Below, in pieces: positions 21,637 through 33,897 of a DNA stretch of 64,000 bases. Source of the DNA: Eledone cirrhosa (Eukaryota > Mollusca > Cephalopoda > Octopoda > Eledonidae); the NCBI GenBank assembly GCA_964016885.1, contig OZ024743.1, forward strand, positions 161,090,212-161,154,211. Direction: 5' to 3'. Positions within the stretch are counted from its first letter, which is position 1. Every line of letters starts with the position of its first letter. Both the position numbers and the translations under genes were made by a program. The notes beneath the pieces were generated by a model, which did no database searches, was not told where the DNA came from, and worked only from the letters and a program-made list of their open reading frames with translations.

Positions 21637-21960
21637 ATAAGTGTTTGAACTGTAAGTGTGTTGTAAAACACCTATTTATATGAACGATACATACACTTAT
21701 GATATATGAACGATACATACACTTTAACATATAAATGCAACGTTGTTATATTACATTTATAAAGAAATATAAAAGTAACGTTTTCGATTCAGAAACAAAA
21801 ATATAAGTGTTTGAACTGTGAATGTTGTGAATATGTTGTAGAACACCTATTTATATGAATGATACATAAACTTTAACATATAAATACAGCATTGTTATAT
21901 TATATTACATTCGTAAAGGAATATACTAAGTAACGGTTCTTTTTGTTCTCGATTCAAACG
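21637..21960 (+). promoter_or_regulatory. tandem duplication in the 5' UTR of R4-like copy 1
   Basis: Two imperfect units of about 166 bp begin ATAAGTGTTTGAACTGT at 21637 and at 21803, each with AACACCTATTTATATGAA, ATACATA, AACATATAAAT and GTTATATTA. The first unit contains an inner repeat of about 30 bp (TATATGAACGATACATACAC twice). Tandem 5' UTR monomers act as promoters in some LINEs; that role here is inference. Confidence 0.6.
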
Positions 21961-22140
21961 ATTCAAGAACAACGTTTAAAACACAGTTGTAGAATTAAAA
22001 ACTAACTGAAAAGAAATATTACCCAAGCTGTGAATAACTTTAAATTTGATTCTGACAGAACTTTGTCGTAACTTTTAAAGAAGATCATCGACTATTTAAA
22101 AAAAATAAATACAAAATATTAGTGAATAGACGAACTCATC

Positions 22141-25100
22141 ATGGCAAAAAGTACAAGTCTCCTTCGACCAAATCGCAATTACAACCGTTGTATACAGTGG
22201 AGCTACGAGCTTAACAAAGAATTATATGAAGCATACAAACAATCTGAACCCCAAAAGTTCGGTTTTATGCAAAGGCTAAAAACTTTATGGAACTCCAAAC
22301 ACCCAGAATTAGACTTTTCTCCAAAGCATCTAAATGAACAGGCAAAACGTATCATTAGATGTAAATTGATACATCTAACGGAATCGAGTGATACTACAAA
22401 TACAGCCCTTGTAGACAACCACCCCACCTCCACTGACAGACAAAGAGAATGGCCGGCTAAATCTAACAGTGAACAGCTCACCAACAATTTTGCTGAAATC
22501 CATCCCACTTCCACTGAAGAACAGCGAGAAAGGTCAGCTGACTCTAGTAGTAATTGTCACCACATCAACAACGAGGCTGCAATTCATGACTCTACTGAAC
22601 AAACAGAGCACCAAAAACTTGTGGGCACCCTACAAGTGATATGGAACGATATGTTTCAAGAGATACACAGCCTTAATGTGAGTGACAGACCATACAACAC
22701 TAGAGTCAGTAAAGAACCCACTAAATTGGAATTGGAAGCGGTGAACGAAATAGCTGGCAATTATCTGAAGGCTATACGATCTAAAGGTGTAGAAACGACA
22801 TTTGAAACGCTCAATGTTTTGTTATATGTTTCAGCTGTCACATTGCTATCATATAACACACATCTAAAACCACGCAATCAAGATACAAACAGAAAGCCTG
22901 AACCAGCGTGGATGCGAAATTTAAAAACCAAAATTTTGTCCCTGAGACGAAGTATCTCACACATCGCAGTCGTTATGAAATGCAACATAGAGAGAAACTT
23001 CACACGACACCAGGAAGACCTAAAGAAAAAGTTAGAGAGACGATTTGGAGATACCAAATTTAAAACTTTGAACTCCAAATTACACCAGTTGAAACAACAA
23101 CTCACAGCTACAACAGAAAGACTAAAATATAAGTCAACAGCCCATAAACGACAAGTGCTAAATAGATTGTTTGCCAGAGATCCTAAATCAGTTTATCGCA
23201 GCTTCGGTGGCAAAAGCTCAATCCCTGTAAACGACACCCCTTCAAAAGAACAGGTTGAGAACTACTGGAGATCTGTATGGGAAACGGATGACGGATTCAA
23301 CAGACAAGCTAATTGGCTAAAACAACTGGAACAGGACTACTGCCAACATGTCTAGACAAAACAATATGACATAGATGGGTCAATACTGGAAACAGCTCTA
23401 CAGAAAATGTCGAATAGGAAATCGCCAGGCCCAGACCTCATTACAGGATACTGGTTGAAGAATTTCACTTTCTATCGGCAAGATCTCATACGGCTGTTTA
23501 CAGAAACCATTAAGGGCACACAAGAACTGCCCAGATGGTTATCAACTGCCACTACTCTCCTCATTCCCAAAAATAGCCAAACCACCCTTGCTAAAAATTA
23601 CCGCCCAATTGCCTGCCAAAACATCATGTATAAATTATATACTGGGTGCCTTAACCTGTTCTTACAGGATCACTGTGCTACCAACAACATCATAACACCT
23701 GAGCAAGCTGGTGGAAAGAGGGAGGTGTGGGGTTGCATAGATCACCTACTAACTAACAAAATGATTCAGGAAAAAACAACAAAGAATCGCAGAAACATGA
23801 CTGTCGTGTGGCTGGACTATCAAAAAGCATTTGATAGTGTACCTCATGGGTGGATTATTAAGGCTTTACAGTTAGCTAAAGTCCCACAACCATTAGTAGC
23901 TGCTGTTGAACGCCTGACCAAGAACTGGTACACCAATTTGATCCTTAGAGGTGAGAAGGAGCAGGTTAAGACTGATAGGATACATTACCAGAAGGGCATC
24001 TTTCAGGGTGATAGCTTGTCAGTACTACTCTTCGTTCTCTCACTGAATCCACTATCTTACCTACTCAGGAAACAAGGTGGACAAAGAAGTGGGCCCAGAA
24101 GTATCTCCCATCTTTTCTTTGTTGATGACCTGAAGTTGTATGGGCCAAATATCAATGACATCAAGAAACAATTGGACCTCATTACACAATTTTCAACCGA
24201 CATCAAAATGAAATTTGGTGAGTCCAAGTGTGCATATTTGGCAGTAAAACGTGGAAGAGCTGTGCCCTCCTCTAGAAATCTAGATATGAACGGCCTGACA
24301 ATACAACCTCTGCAGTCAGGTGACAACTACAGATATCTTGGACAGGATGAGAATGTCAGATATGATGGACCCATAAATAAGGAGAGAACCAGAACTGAAT
24401 ACCTCAGAAGAGTAAAAAAAATATGGTCATCAGAACTGTCAGCATACAACAAATACATTGCCCACAATACCTATGCTGTGCCAATTATAACGCCAACATT
24501 TGGCCTACTGAACTGGTCATTGCAAGAACTAAGTGAGATGGATGTTAGAACTCGTAAACTTCTCAGTGTTACTGGGAACTTTAACATCAATGGTGATGTG
24601 GATAGGCTATACTTCTCACGCAAGGAAGGTGGCCGGGGTCTAAAATCAATATTAACAACATATGAGACCCGGATAGTAACACTGAAGCAACACCTTCAAC
24701 AGAGGAAAAAGGTTGGCGACCATCTTGCTCAGGTTTATGAGCATGAAAAAAGAAATATCATTAGAATAGCGACTGATCTGGAGGAGAGATATGGAATAAA
24801 GCCTGATATAAATCTCTCACCCAGAGAAATCGGAAGATCCTATTCAATGTTCAAACAAGAAAAAAAAATTGACCAATTTACAGAGAAAGTTGTGCATGGA
24901 TACTTGAGGCGTAAAACACAGACCATAGAGGGGATAAACCACTCAAAAAGCCTGGCATGGAGTTCCGACAAGTTTATGACATCACACCTTGAGGGATATC
25001 TCTATGCAATACAGGAACAAGAACTCCCTACCAAATATCTGCTGCACAAAAGAGGAGGGCCAGCAGCTGACAATAAATGTAGGCTATGTAAAACAAAGAT

Positions 25101-25650
25101 CGAGGATGTAAGCCACATTGTTGCCAGCTGCGAAAGAATGTCATCTCGCTACTACCTCCCCATGAGACACGATGGGATAGCTAGAACTATCTGGAACGCA
25201 CTTCGGAAAACAAAATTAACAACAAACGAGGAAGAATATATTGAGACAGATGGCACTAAGGAATACTGGTGGAACCTGAAAATAAAAACTGCCACCAAAT
25301 TAAAGCACAACCGGCCTGATATTGTAGTTTGGGACCACACATTGAAAACGTGTTCTGTTGTGGAGATCAGCTGCCCACTTGATGTAAACGTTGTCAGAAA
25401 AATACAGGAGAAGGAGGACATCTACGGACCATTGATGAGGAGCTTACAAATCCAGTATCCAAGATACACCTTTAGCTTCATACCCATCATTATTGGTGCT
25501 ACGGGTTATATACCAACCCGCTTGGACCAAAGTATGACCGAACTTGGATTTGCGGACAAAAAGCGCAGCTCCCTAATTCATAGTCTACAAATGGCTGCGA
25601 TAGCTGGCACCTTCAAAATATGCAAAACATTCTTGCGATTCAAGGGATGA
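22141..25650 (+). pseudogene. R4-like LINE polyprotein, RT plus restriction-like endonuclease (one in-frame stop)
   Basis: One frame of 1,169 codons broken only by TAG at 23353-23355. The N-terminal domain (CIQWSYELNKELYEAYKQSE, LNSKHPELDF-like) is shared with copies 2 and 3. A Ser/Thr-rich linker and a basic helical region (HKRQVLNRLFARDPKSVYRS) follow. RT: NRKSPGPDLITGYWLKNF, LAKNYRPIACQNIMYKLYTG, VWLDYQKAFDSVPHGWI, GIFQGDSLSVLLFVLSLNPL, and catalytic FVDD at 24118-24129. After the thumb come CRLCKTKIEDVSHIVASC (CX2CX8HX4C, 25078-25131) and a PD-(D/E)XK nuclease: RPDIVVWD (25312), VVEISCP (about 25357), with a following Lys-rich KIQEKE. Neither catalytic site is damaged. The stop aligns with a Thr codon in copy 2. 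It would be functional only if the stop were read through or reverted. Confidence 0.85.
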
Positions 25651-25731
25651 CAATTTCTTTTCTTTTACAACCTTGCCACCAGGAAGGTGGCCGGTCAAAA
25701 AAATATACTCGAAATTAAGAGAAAGAGAAAA

Positions 25732-26055
25732 CATACATACACACACACATACATACATACATACATACATACATACATACATACATACATACATTAATAC
25801 ATACATACATACATACATACATACATACATACATACATACATTAATACATACATACACACATACATACATACATACACACATACATACATACATACATAC
25901 ATACATACACACACACATACATACATACATACACACACACATACATACATACATACATACATACATACATACACACACACATACATACATACATACATAC
26001 ATACATACATACATACATACATACATACATACATACATACATACATACATACATA
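25732..26055. repeat. (CATA)n array, interrupted
   Basis: About 80 units with CACACA and TTAATA interruptions, between R4-like copy 1 and repeat B1. It supports long Met-Tyr-Val-Cys or Thr-Tyr-Ile-His frames that are artefacts. Confidence 0.95.
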
Positions 26056-26490
26056 CATGGTGGCTGCAAACTCTGCTAAGAGTATTGCAATCGCTTGTCA
26101 GATTACAGAAAATGGTGCACTTTTATGCTACGGCCAGCCATACGAACCTGTAACAGATCCTGAACAACCAATGCCTGTGCTTTGAAGATTTTTTAAGTGG
26201 GGAAGGGCCTTGCACTCGACCAATCCCACTCCCTGATCATCGAAAACACTACCCGAAAAGGAGAATTGGTCAACATCATCGGATGCTTCCGAAGCCGCAG
26301 GTTTTTTTGGGGTTTTTTTCAGTTTCCCCTCTCTTAGAAAGGTGTTGTGACAACAACTGGGTGCCTTTCACGCCCAGGTGAAAAACAAAATAGAAGAAAA
26401 GTACTATTTGGATGGCCATTGACTCTGCCGAGTTCCTCCGCCCTTCGCCGGGTCTTGTTTTTCATCACGCAGGGTGTCCAAATATCGCCT
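26056..26490 (-). repeat. family B repeat, copy B1
   Basis: Starts CATGGTGGCTGCAAACTCTG on the plus strand. Layout as family A (CAATGCCTGTGCTTTGAAG, CCAATCCCACTCCCTGATCA, GTCAACATCATCGGATGC), but sequence is clearly diverged. The reverse-oriented full copy is at 45825-46345. Truncated on its right side at (CATA)n. Confidence 0.8.
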
Positions 26491-26572
26491 ACACATACAT
26501 ACATACATACATACATACATACATACATACATACATACATACATACATACATACATACATACATACATACAT
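26491..26572. repeat. (CATA)n array
   Basis: About 20 units between repeat B1 and R4-like copy 2. Confidence 0.95.
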
Positions 26573-29500
26573 AGTCAACGCGATCAGTCGCATATTTTGG
26601 CGTGGGAGACTAATTATTAAATTTAAGATGAATACTATCTCCGACAGTAATGCCACAACTACAGTCAGGTTGAATAACTGGTTATTCTTCTAACTATCCC
26701 TTCTGAAGACACCTTTTATTCGAATTCGTAGAGATATCCGACTAAATACATAATTCATTTTACAAGGATTTGCTACAAACAGAGTGACTGAACACAACAT
26801 CAACAAGAAAATTAAGGAAGTATCGAAGAAGGTAATCAAACTTTATTCAGTTGTAGCTACAGAAGAAACCGAAACTATAAATCGCATTTCTCTTGGAGTT
26901 GCGAACTTAATAATGATTTATTTAATTGTTATAAAATGGCAAGAAGCAATCCCTCCATTGGCTATATAAACAGAATGAAGCTACACTGGGACGAAATGCA
27001 CCCAGAGCTAAATTATTTCACAGCGAAACAATTACGCCAACAAGCGACGTTTGTTGAACGTAAAAATAAGATAAATATTATTAATTGTAAGTCCCCCACA
27101 ACAAACATGGAATCAACAACACGTGCTACAGATCGCCATGCTACTAAACTTCCTAGCAGCCAGGTCGAACAGCGTCTTGAAACAACTATGCCTGTAAGAA
27201 ACTTGATACCACCTGTACCATCTAAGTCTACCTCGAATGCTGGGGAAAACACTATCGATAATAATAATAATCGAAGAAATAATAATAATAATCGAATAAA
27301 TGTGAAACCAAGTATACCATCCGAGTCTACCTCGACTGTTGTGGAAAATACTATCGATAATGATAATCAAAAGTATAAACAATTGAAAATTTCCCGCAAC
27401 AAAATCTTCCAGAGAGAAATTAACTCATGTATAAATATCTCTCTGGCTGAACGTGGTAAAATGACAATGGTGAATAAAAAACCAAATAATAAAATACTAC
27501 GTGTTATTGACGAAATAGGGGATGAATATTTACGACGGATAAAAACCCCAACATTTTGGCAAATCAACGCCTGTTTATAATCCTTAGCAATGACAGTGAA
27601 GCATTATCTTGGTGATAGCAGAGATATTAACAAGAACAAAACGCCACCAAAAATACCATCATATATAACTAAAATAGAAAAAAAGAGTGCTGACCTACGA
27701 AAAAACATAGGACATGTGCTAACATGCAAACAAACACAAAAAACCTCACTCCTCATCAACAAAGAGTGAAAAATAAAATAGAGACGATGTTTGGTAACAG
27801 TCGAACCAGAACTCTCCAATATAAGCTGATCATCCTCAAACAAGAATTGAGAGCTGTTAGCGAAAAACGACGATACCTGAAGAAGGTAGATGAGAGAAAA
27901 ATGCTTAATAAAAGATTCAGACGAAACCAAATATCAGTCTATAGAGATATGAAGGGCAAAATAATAAGCGTCACTGAGGCCCCATCCCAGAAAGACATAC
28001 ATTCCTTTTGGAGAAAAATATGGGGTGAAAAGAAGAATTTCCACCAAGATGCAGTGTGGCTAAGAGAAATCCGAAAGAACTATTGCTCCTACACTACAAC
28101 AAAAACATACGAAATAAGTGAGGGTACCCTTGAGACTGTGATAGGAAAACTCCAAGATAAGAAAACACCAGGCAGAGACATGATTGTCGGCTACTGGTAC
28201 AAAAAACTAATATTCTATCGGAGGTATCTTACTGACCTCTACCAACAAGTTCTTAAGGGAGATACACTTATACCAGAATGGTTGACATTAGCACAAACGT
28301 TACTGGTCCACAAGAACAAAGACACCCACTTGGCAAAAAACTACCGACCCATTGCATGCCAGAACCTGATGTATAAGATGTATACAGCCTGCCTGAACCT
28401 ATTCCTCCAAGATCACTGTGAAAATAATAACATCATCACAGATGAACAAGCAGCTGGAAAGAAAAGGGTTTGGGGATGTGCTGAACAACTCCTAATCAAC
28501 AAAACTGCGGTGTCGGAGGTGCGACAAATTAGGAGGAATATGACTACAGTCTGGCTGGACTACAGGAAAGCTTTCGATTCTGTTCCCCACTCTTGGATGC
28601 TAGAGGCCCTCCAACTTGCTAAAGTCCCAGACATTATTGTCAGAGCCATAGAGAGGCTGTCTTCTTCTTGCGCTACTATCCTAAGGTTAAAGACAGAGAG
28701 GGAGGACTCTATTATCACTGATAAAATAAAATATTGCAGTGGTATATTTCAGGGTGACAGTCTCTCTGTGATATTGTTCATCTTGTCATTAAACCCCTTG
28801 TCCTTTCTGCTCAAGAAATGTGAGGGATACATCATTGGCTCACAGGAGGACAGAAATACGAACCTTTGTGGACGATCTGAAACTCTATGTCAAGAACATG
28901 GATGGGATGAAGAAAAATCTTGACCTGGTTACAACGTTCTCAAAGCATATAGGAATGGAGTTTGGCCAAGATAAATGCTCATACATGACTGTAAAGCGGG
29001 GAAAAACAACAACCCAATCTAGCAACATTGTCATCAATGGTCTAACTGTTTCACCGATATCTGATGAGGACTGCTACAGATACCTGGGGATAGATGAGAA
29101 CATATCCTATAATGGTATCTGTAATAAAGAACGCGTAACCAGGAATACTACACCCGATTAAGAAAGATCTGGTCATCGGAGCTCTCTGCGCAAAACAAAA
29201 CAGTGGCTCACAATGTGTTTGCTGTGCCTGTCCTAACACCAACGTTTGGAATACTCAATTGGACAATATACGAAATCCGAGCAGTTGATGTTGGAACTCG
29301 AAAAATACTGAACAACACCGGAAACTTCCACATCAACAGTGACATAGACCGCCTTTACTTGAAACGTAAGCAGGGAGGCAGAGGCCTAACATCAGTCCAG
29401 ACAACATTTGAATGTCGCATCATATCTCTCCGACAACATCTATGAACCTCGAAGCGTAGGCGCCCGCTTCTCGAACAAGTCTAAGTGCATGAAATAGATA

Positions 29501-30650
29501 AGATCATGAGAGTTGGGAAGGAACTCCTTGAGAGATATTCCCTGTGTGATAATCAAAAACTCACACCCAGGGATGTCGCTCAGCAGTATCGCAGTGAATC
29601 CATTGATGAAAAACTGCATGCCTATCAGCGAAAAAGTCATGCATGTATATGTTGCCAGGAAGCTCCAGAGTGAGAGTAATATAGATAAGGAAAGTAGTCT
29701 ATCTTGGACCAACAACCGCTATATTGGCTCCCACTTGAAAGGATACGCTTTTGTAATCCAAGAACAGGAAATCAACCCGAAATACCGGATTCACAAAAGA
29801 GATAGGGATGCAGGCAAAACACCTAGATGTGATAACAAGTGCAGACTCTGCAGAATTAACATCAAAGATGTCACCCATGTCATAAGCTGTGTCCAAAGAT
29901 GTCATCGTGGTACTATCTACCTATGAGGCATGATGTAGTGGCCAAAACACTGTACTATGCAATCCGTAGAAAAGATAGCCCCGATAATAAACACATTAAA
30001 AGCTACAGCAATGTGGAAGACATCCATCTACATAATATGAAATATTACTGGTGGAATGTTCCAGTAAAACCCCCAATAAAATGCAGGCATAACAGACCAG
30101 ATATTATGATATGGGACAGGGAGAAGAAAACATGCACAGTAGTGAAAATTAACTGCCCAGCAGATGCCAATATAATATCAAAGATTAGTGAAAAGGAGAA
30201 TATTTATGCAGAACTGATGAGAAATTGCAGATACTCCACCCTGATTACACCTTCGGATTTATGCCTGTGATTATTGGCACTGGGATATGTTAGTAACTGC
30301 CTCAATACAAATCTTGAGAAACTAGGCTTCACAGGAACAGAAAGAACACAACTAGTTAGGAAACTACAAGTACAATCCATTAATGGAACAGTAAAAATAT
30401 GTAAAACTTTCCAAAAATTTTGCATCTAATAACTGCATATACACATGTACAGATACAAAGCATATACACATGCACACATACAACTCAAAACATCCACATA
30501 CAATAACATCCATATCTACACATGCATGCATACATACATATCTACCTAGTTGATGTTGTGTAAATTCCAATGAGAGAGTCTTGTGTCTATGTTATAAACC
30601 GACTCTCTCTCTATTGGTAAAACTTTGTGAAATTATAAAACCAGAAGAAC
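26573..30650 (+). mobile_element. R4-like LINE copy 2
   Basis: Begins AGTCAACGCGATCAGTCG immediately after (CATA)n and ends AAAACCAGAAGAA immediately before (CATA)n. Copy 3 has the same two ends (38002 and 41505). About 95% identical to copy 3 by eye and much more distant from copy 1, so a second subfamily. The neighbours differ: B1 and A2 here, A5 and a SINE tail for copy 3. Confidence 0.8.
26784..30429 (+). pseudogene. R4-like LINE polyprotein copy 2, frameshifted
   Basis: The start ATG is changed (GTGACTG where copy 3 has ATGGCTG at 38213). A frameshift lies near 26830, then MARSNPSIGYINRMKLHWDE and PELNYFTAKQLRQQATFVER. A stop at 27578-27580 and a frameshift near 27760 follow. The RT core in 27724-28860 carries KKTPGRDMIVGYWYKKLIFY, LAKNYRPIACQNLMYKMYTA, VWLDYRKAFDSVPHSWM and GIFQGDSLSVILFILSLNPL. 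Another frameshift precedes catalytic FVDD (28865-28876). Further breaks occur near 29150, 29445, 29670 and 29890. The C-terminal CRLCRINIKDVTHVISC (zinc site) and nuclease RPDIMIWDREKKTCTVVKIN (Glu of the catalytic EIS changed to Lys) end near 30429. Inactive. Confidence 0.82.
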
Positions 30651-30669
30651 ATACATACATACATACATA
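30651..30669. repeat. short (CATA)n array
   Basis: Five units joining R4-like copy 2 to repeat A2. Confidence 0.9.
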
Positions 30670-31103
30670 CATGGTGGCTGCCAACTCGTTTTCGAGTACG
30701 GCCACTACTTTACATCCATGTAGGATAACCCCTACCGAAGCGCTGAACGAGTGTGACTTTTTAGTCCAGCCAGCGACTTGAAACCTCTGGTACAAACACT
30801 ACACCTGTGACAATCATTGACACATAGTGCTAGGCCCATGGTAGGACAATCATTGACACATAGTGCTGGGCCCATGTGAGGACAAGTGCAGAGAGATCTC
30901 CAGATATAAAGCAATGCCTGTGCCGTGAAGCTTTTATAGTGAGCAAAGGCACTGCACAAAGCCAGTCCCACTCTCTTAACCAAGATGATATTTACCAAAA
31001 AGAAGAACAAGTCAACATCATTGGATACCATCAGGGTTGCAGGTGTTATATCAGAGTTTTCCTTCTCCTAGAATTCTGCCTTGACTAAGGCTAAAGGGGT
31101 CAT
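30670..31103 (-). repeat. family A repeat, copy A2
   Basis: As A1, with a local tandem duplication of about 38 bp (GACAATCATTGACACATAGT occurs twice, about 30810-30880). Minus strand encodes the C2H2 tail [20 protein letters not shown] before a stop. CATA arrays on both sides. Confidence 0.85.
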
Positions 31104-31145
31104 CATACATACATACATACATACATACATACATACATACATACA
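31104..31145. repeat. (CATA)n array
   Basis: About 10 units; right end of the continuous 20.9-31.1 kb chain. Confidence 0.95.
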
Positions 31146-31362
31146 CGATATACATACATATATCTACATATATATAAATCAAATTTTGGTATAAAGTTAG
31201 ATTGTTCTAAGCTACCACACCATGCCTTACATCATCAGCATATAATGTTGGTCTGTAATACAAAACGTTTTATACAGTTTATGCTTACAAGCCGAAATTA
31301 CCTCAGAATTTCTGTTTAAGATTCTTTCGTTGGCGTAAAGGGCTTCGGTGGCACAAAGATCG
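31146..31362. other. interval without recognisable gene
   Basis: AT-rich, unassigned. Confidence 0.3.
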
Positions 31363-31467
31363 TGTGTGTATAATTTTATACACTATATCTTCGTTTATGC
31401 CTGTTTCCACACAGGTCAGCGTGCACTTATGTACAAGTCTAGATCCGAAAACATTACTATTAATGTC
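31363..31467 (-). repeat. dispersed repeat R2, copy b
   Basis: Reverse complement of 19293-19381 (CACTATATCTTCGTTTA, CTAGATCCGAAAACATTACT). Confidence 0.65.
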
Positions 31468-31770
31468 CACATTATTTTTTCATTTTAATATTATTAATAC
31501 CTTCATTTTTTTATGTAGCAAGAATGTATTCTTCTCGCTTCACATCCTTGCACGCATTTCTCCCATCTCAAGTGAACCACCATTATGTCTTCCTGTTTTC
31601 TAAAGGCAATATTTGGTCGTAACTTTCTTTGAAATATTTATTTCTGCGTCTACAGATTAAATTTTCTCAATTTCAGAAGATCCCGTTTAGAGTGAAAGCA
31701 AAAATTCGTTACTTGAATTTTGATATGTAATAGTAATAGATATTTGCCCTACGGGAATGTGTTTTGCAAA

Positions 31771-31950
31771 TTAAACTTAAACATATGTTCCTTAAGACCA
31801 GAAAGAGGCAGACCACCTACCATTACCTCAATGGCCAAGAAGACCCACGCCAAAAAAAGGAGCGGGTGAACCAAAGCCATTCGGACTCCCGAAAACCACG
31901 ATGAAATAAAGAAAATTATCACACATTAAGGAACATATGTTTAAGTTTAA
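31771..31950. repeat. 25-bp perfect inverted repeat at the Penelope 5' junction
   Basis: TTAAACTTAAACATATGTTC plus CTTAA (31771-31795) is the exact reverse complement of 31926-31950, which codes the start of the Penelope RT (MFKFNGK). The intervening 130 bp is unrelated to that frame. It looks like a 5' inversion made during insertion. Confidence 0.85.
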
Positions 31951-33314
31951 TGGTAAAACATATGCCCAAGAGGAGGGGGCAGCCATTGGCGTCTGCATTT
32001 TGGGTAACATAGCTAACCTCTTTATGGTATGGTGGGACAGAAAACTTAAGGAACGCTTAGATGAGAATTTTATAACCCTGACTATGTACTTCCGCTACGT
32101 AGATGACATAAACATCGTAGTAAAAAACATCCCCACAAGAGAACAGCCAGGAATTAGAGGAGAACACCATGGAAAGTATCTAGAAAATAGCTAACACCAT
32201 CCACCAGAGTATTAAAGTTACCATAGACTACCCAACTAAACACCCCAACCAAAGATTACCAGCACTAGACAGACCTCTGGTTAGAAACTATTAATAATAG
32301 AACACAAATCCTCCATTCACATTATGCAAAACCCATGACTTCCAAATACCTGATCCACCGAAACTCAGCTGTTTCGGATAACATGAAAGTCAAGATACTG
32401 ATTGCGGATTTAGTAAGAGTGACGAGGAACGTGTCCCGCATGTGCAATCTTAAAGAATTAGAAAGAGACATACAACACTTCATCCACCGCATGCAGTTTT
32501 CTGGCTACAATCAGAGAGACAGGATCAGGGTATATAAAGAAGCCAGGACCAAATAGGCAAAGATTGTAGAAAACTAAGCAAATGGGATTTGCCCCATGCA
32601 TAAGAGCAAAGTTTGGAATAAGATAGAGAGAATTAAGAAAAAGACCAATAAAACAATTCATGGTATGATAACAATAAATACCAGAGTGTAATGTTCGTCA
32701 ATGTGACCCCAGAGGTGAACTAGCTTACAAATTTAAAAGGGCTCTGGGCAAATAAAAATTAAATATTAAGATAATTAAAAGAGCAGGTATTCCCATAAAA
32801 GCCCTAATTAGTAGAACATATCAGTTTTAAAAAAGAAACTGCAGTGATACGAAATGCATTGTCTGCAAATTAACCCCACAAACTAACTTCAAAACTAAAA
32901 ACGTAGTATGTAGCATAAGATGTACTGAGGGACAGTGTAGGAATAATAACTCAACATACATAGGTGAAACAGCTTGTAGTATAGGAGAAACGGTAAAATG
33001 ATCATTGGCGAGAAATCCAAGATGGGAAAAATTCATCAGTACTCCCCCAACATGCCAAAATGGAACATAGGGGCACATTAGAGAATATAGAGATAAAAAT
33101 TATATCCACACACAGAAAAGATGCAATACTCAGACAAATTACAGAAGCGATAAACATAAACGAACTCCAACCAAAATTAAACAGAAAACATGAGTGGAAT
33201 AGCGACATCATCATAACTAGTAATAAAGGACAAAATGAAGACATACAGAGACACACAAAAACCAAACTAATAAAACAAATTATACACACACAGATAGAAC
33301 AAGCAACCAACTAG
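31926..33314 (+). pseudogene. Penelope-like element: RT and GIY-YIG remnant
   Basis: FKFNGKTYAQEEGAAIGVCI then NIANLFMVWWDRKL and the intact catalytic YVDD (32096-32107) identify Penelope RT. The frame shifts near 32195. KPMTSKYLIHRNSAVSDNMK, RVTRNVSRMCNLKELERDIQ and a Cys-rich CSDTKCIVCKLTPQTNF (about 32850) follow. The GIY-YIG nuclease region is STYIGETACSIGETVK, then HRGTLENIEIKIISTHRKDA, ILRQITEAININELQPKLNR (33060-33230), close to the family end. Several stops (31922-31950 region, 32195, 32554, 33000) show it is dead. GIY-YIG nicks target DNA in canonical PLEs. Confidence 0.8.
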
Positions 33315-33699
33315 TGATCAGTAAATAAACACATAAATATATACATAAAAACCAGCATGTGCGTGTGTTTTTATTGGCAGCATGATCCGCCCAAAGTATA
33401 ACAATATACACACACACATAAAAAATGGGCATACATACGCATTCAAACAATTACATACACACACAGCCACGTAAAAACTAAGGCCGATGTTTATATAAAC
33501 CCAATTCTTTAACAATCACCACAAACACTGTTTTTTGTTGAATCACCAAGTCTGACGAGCGGAACTTTGCTGGAGTTGGATCTAAAGCTTCCATATGTGA
33601 CCATGAGCCAATTATTTGTGAAACATACATAATAGGTTGATAATCAACAAAAACATGTAAACGAAACTACAGTTTTTTTTATTATTATATAAATATATG

Positions 33700-33792
<93 letters not shown>
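33700..33792. repeat. (TA)n microsatellite
   Basis: About 44 TA units. Confidence 0.95.
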
Positions 33793-33795
<3 letters not shown>

Positions 33796-33897
33796 AGAGA
33801 TGTCAACATGAATAGACCTGTTATTTTTATATAAAGACATTTTTTACAATTCCAACCCGCCCGTCACCTCAATCTGTCTTATTTCTCATTCCTTCTT

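Larger units (their letters stand above)
21509..25731 (+). mobile_element. R4-like LINE with restriction-like endonuclease, copy 1
   Basis: Complete-looking element: about 630 bp 5' UTR, one 1,169-codon frame with a single stop, and an 80-bp 3' UTR ending GAAAGAGAAA before (CATA)n. Both junctions are inside CATA arrays (21356-21508 and 25732-26055). Site-specific LINEs with a C-terminal restriction-like endonuclease (R2, R4/Dong, NeSL, CRE groups) often use rDNA or simple repeats as targets; Dong inserts in TAA repeats. The R4 assignment is by motif layout only. Confidence 0.75.
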
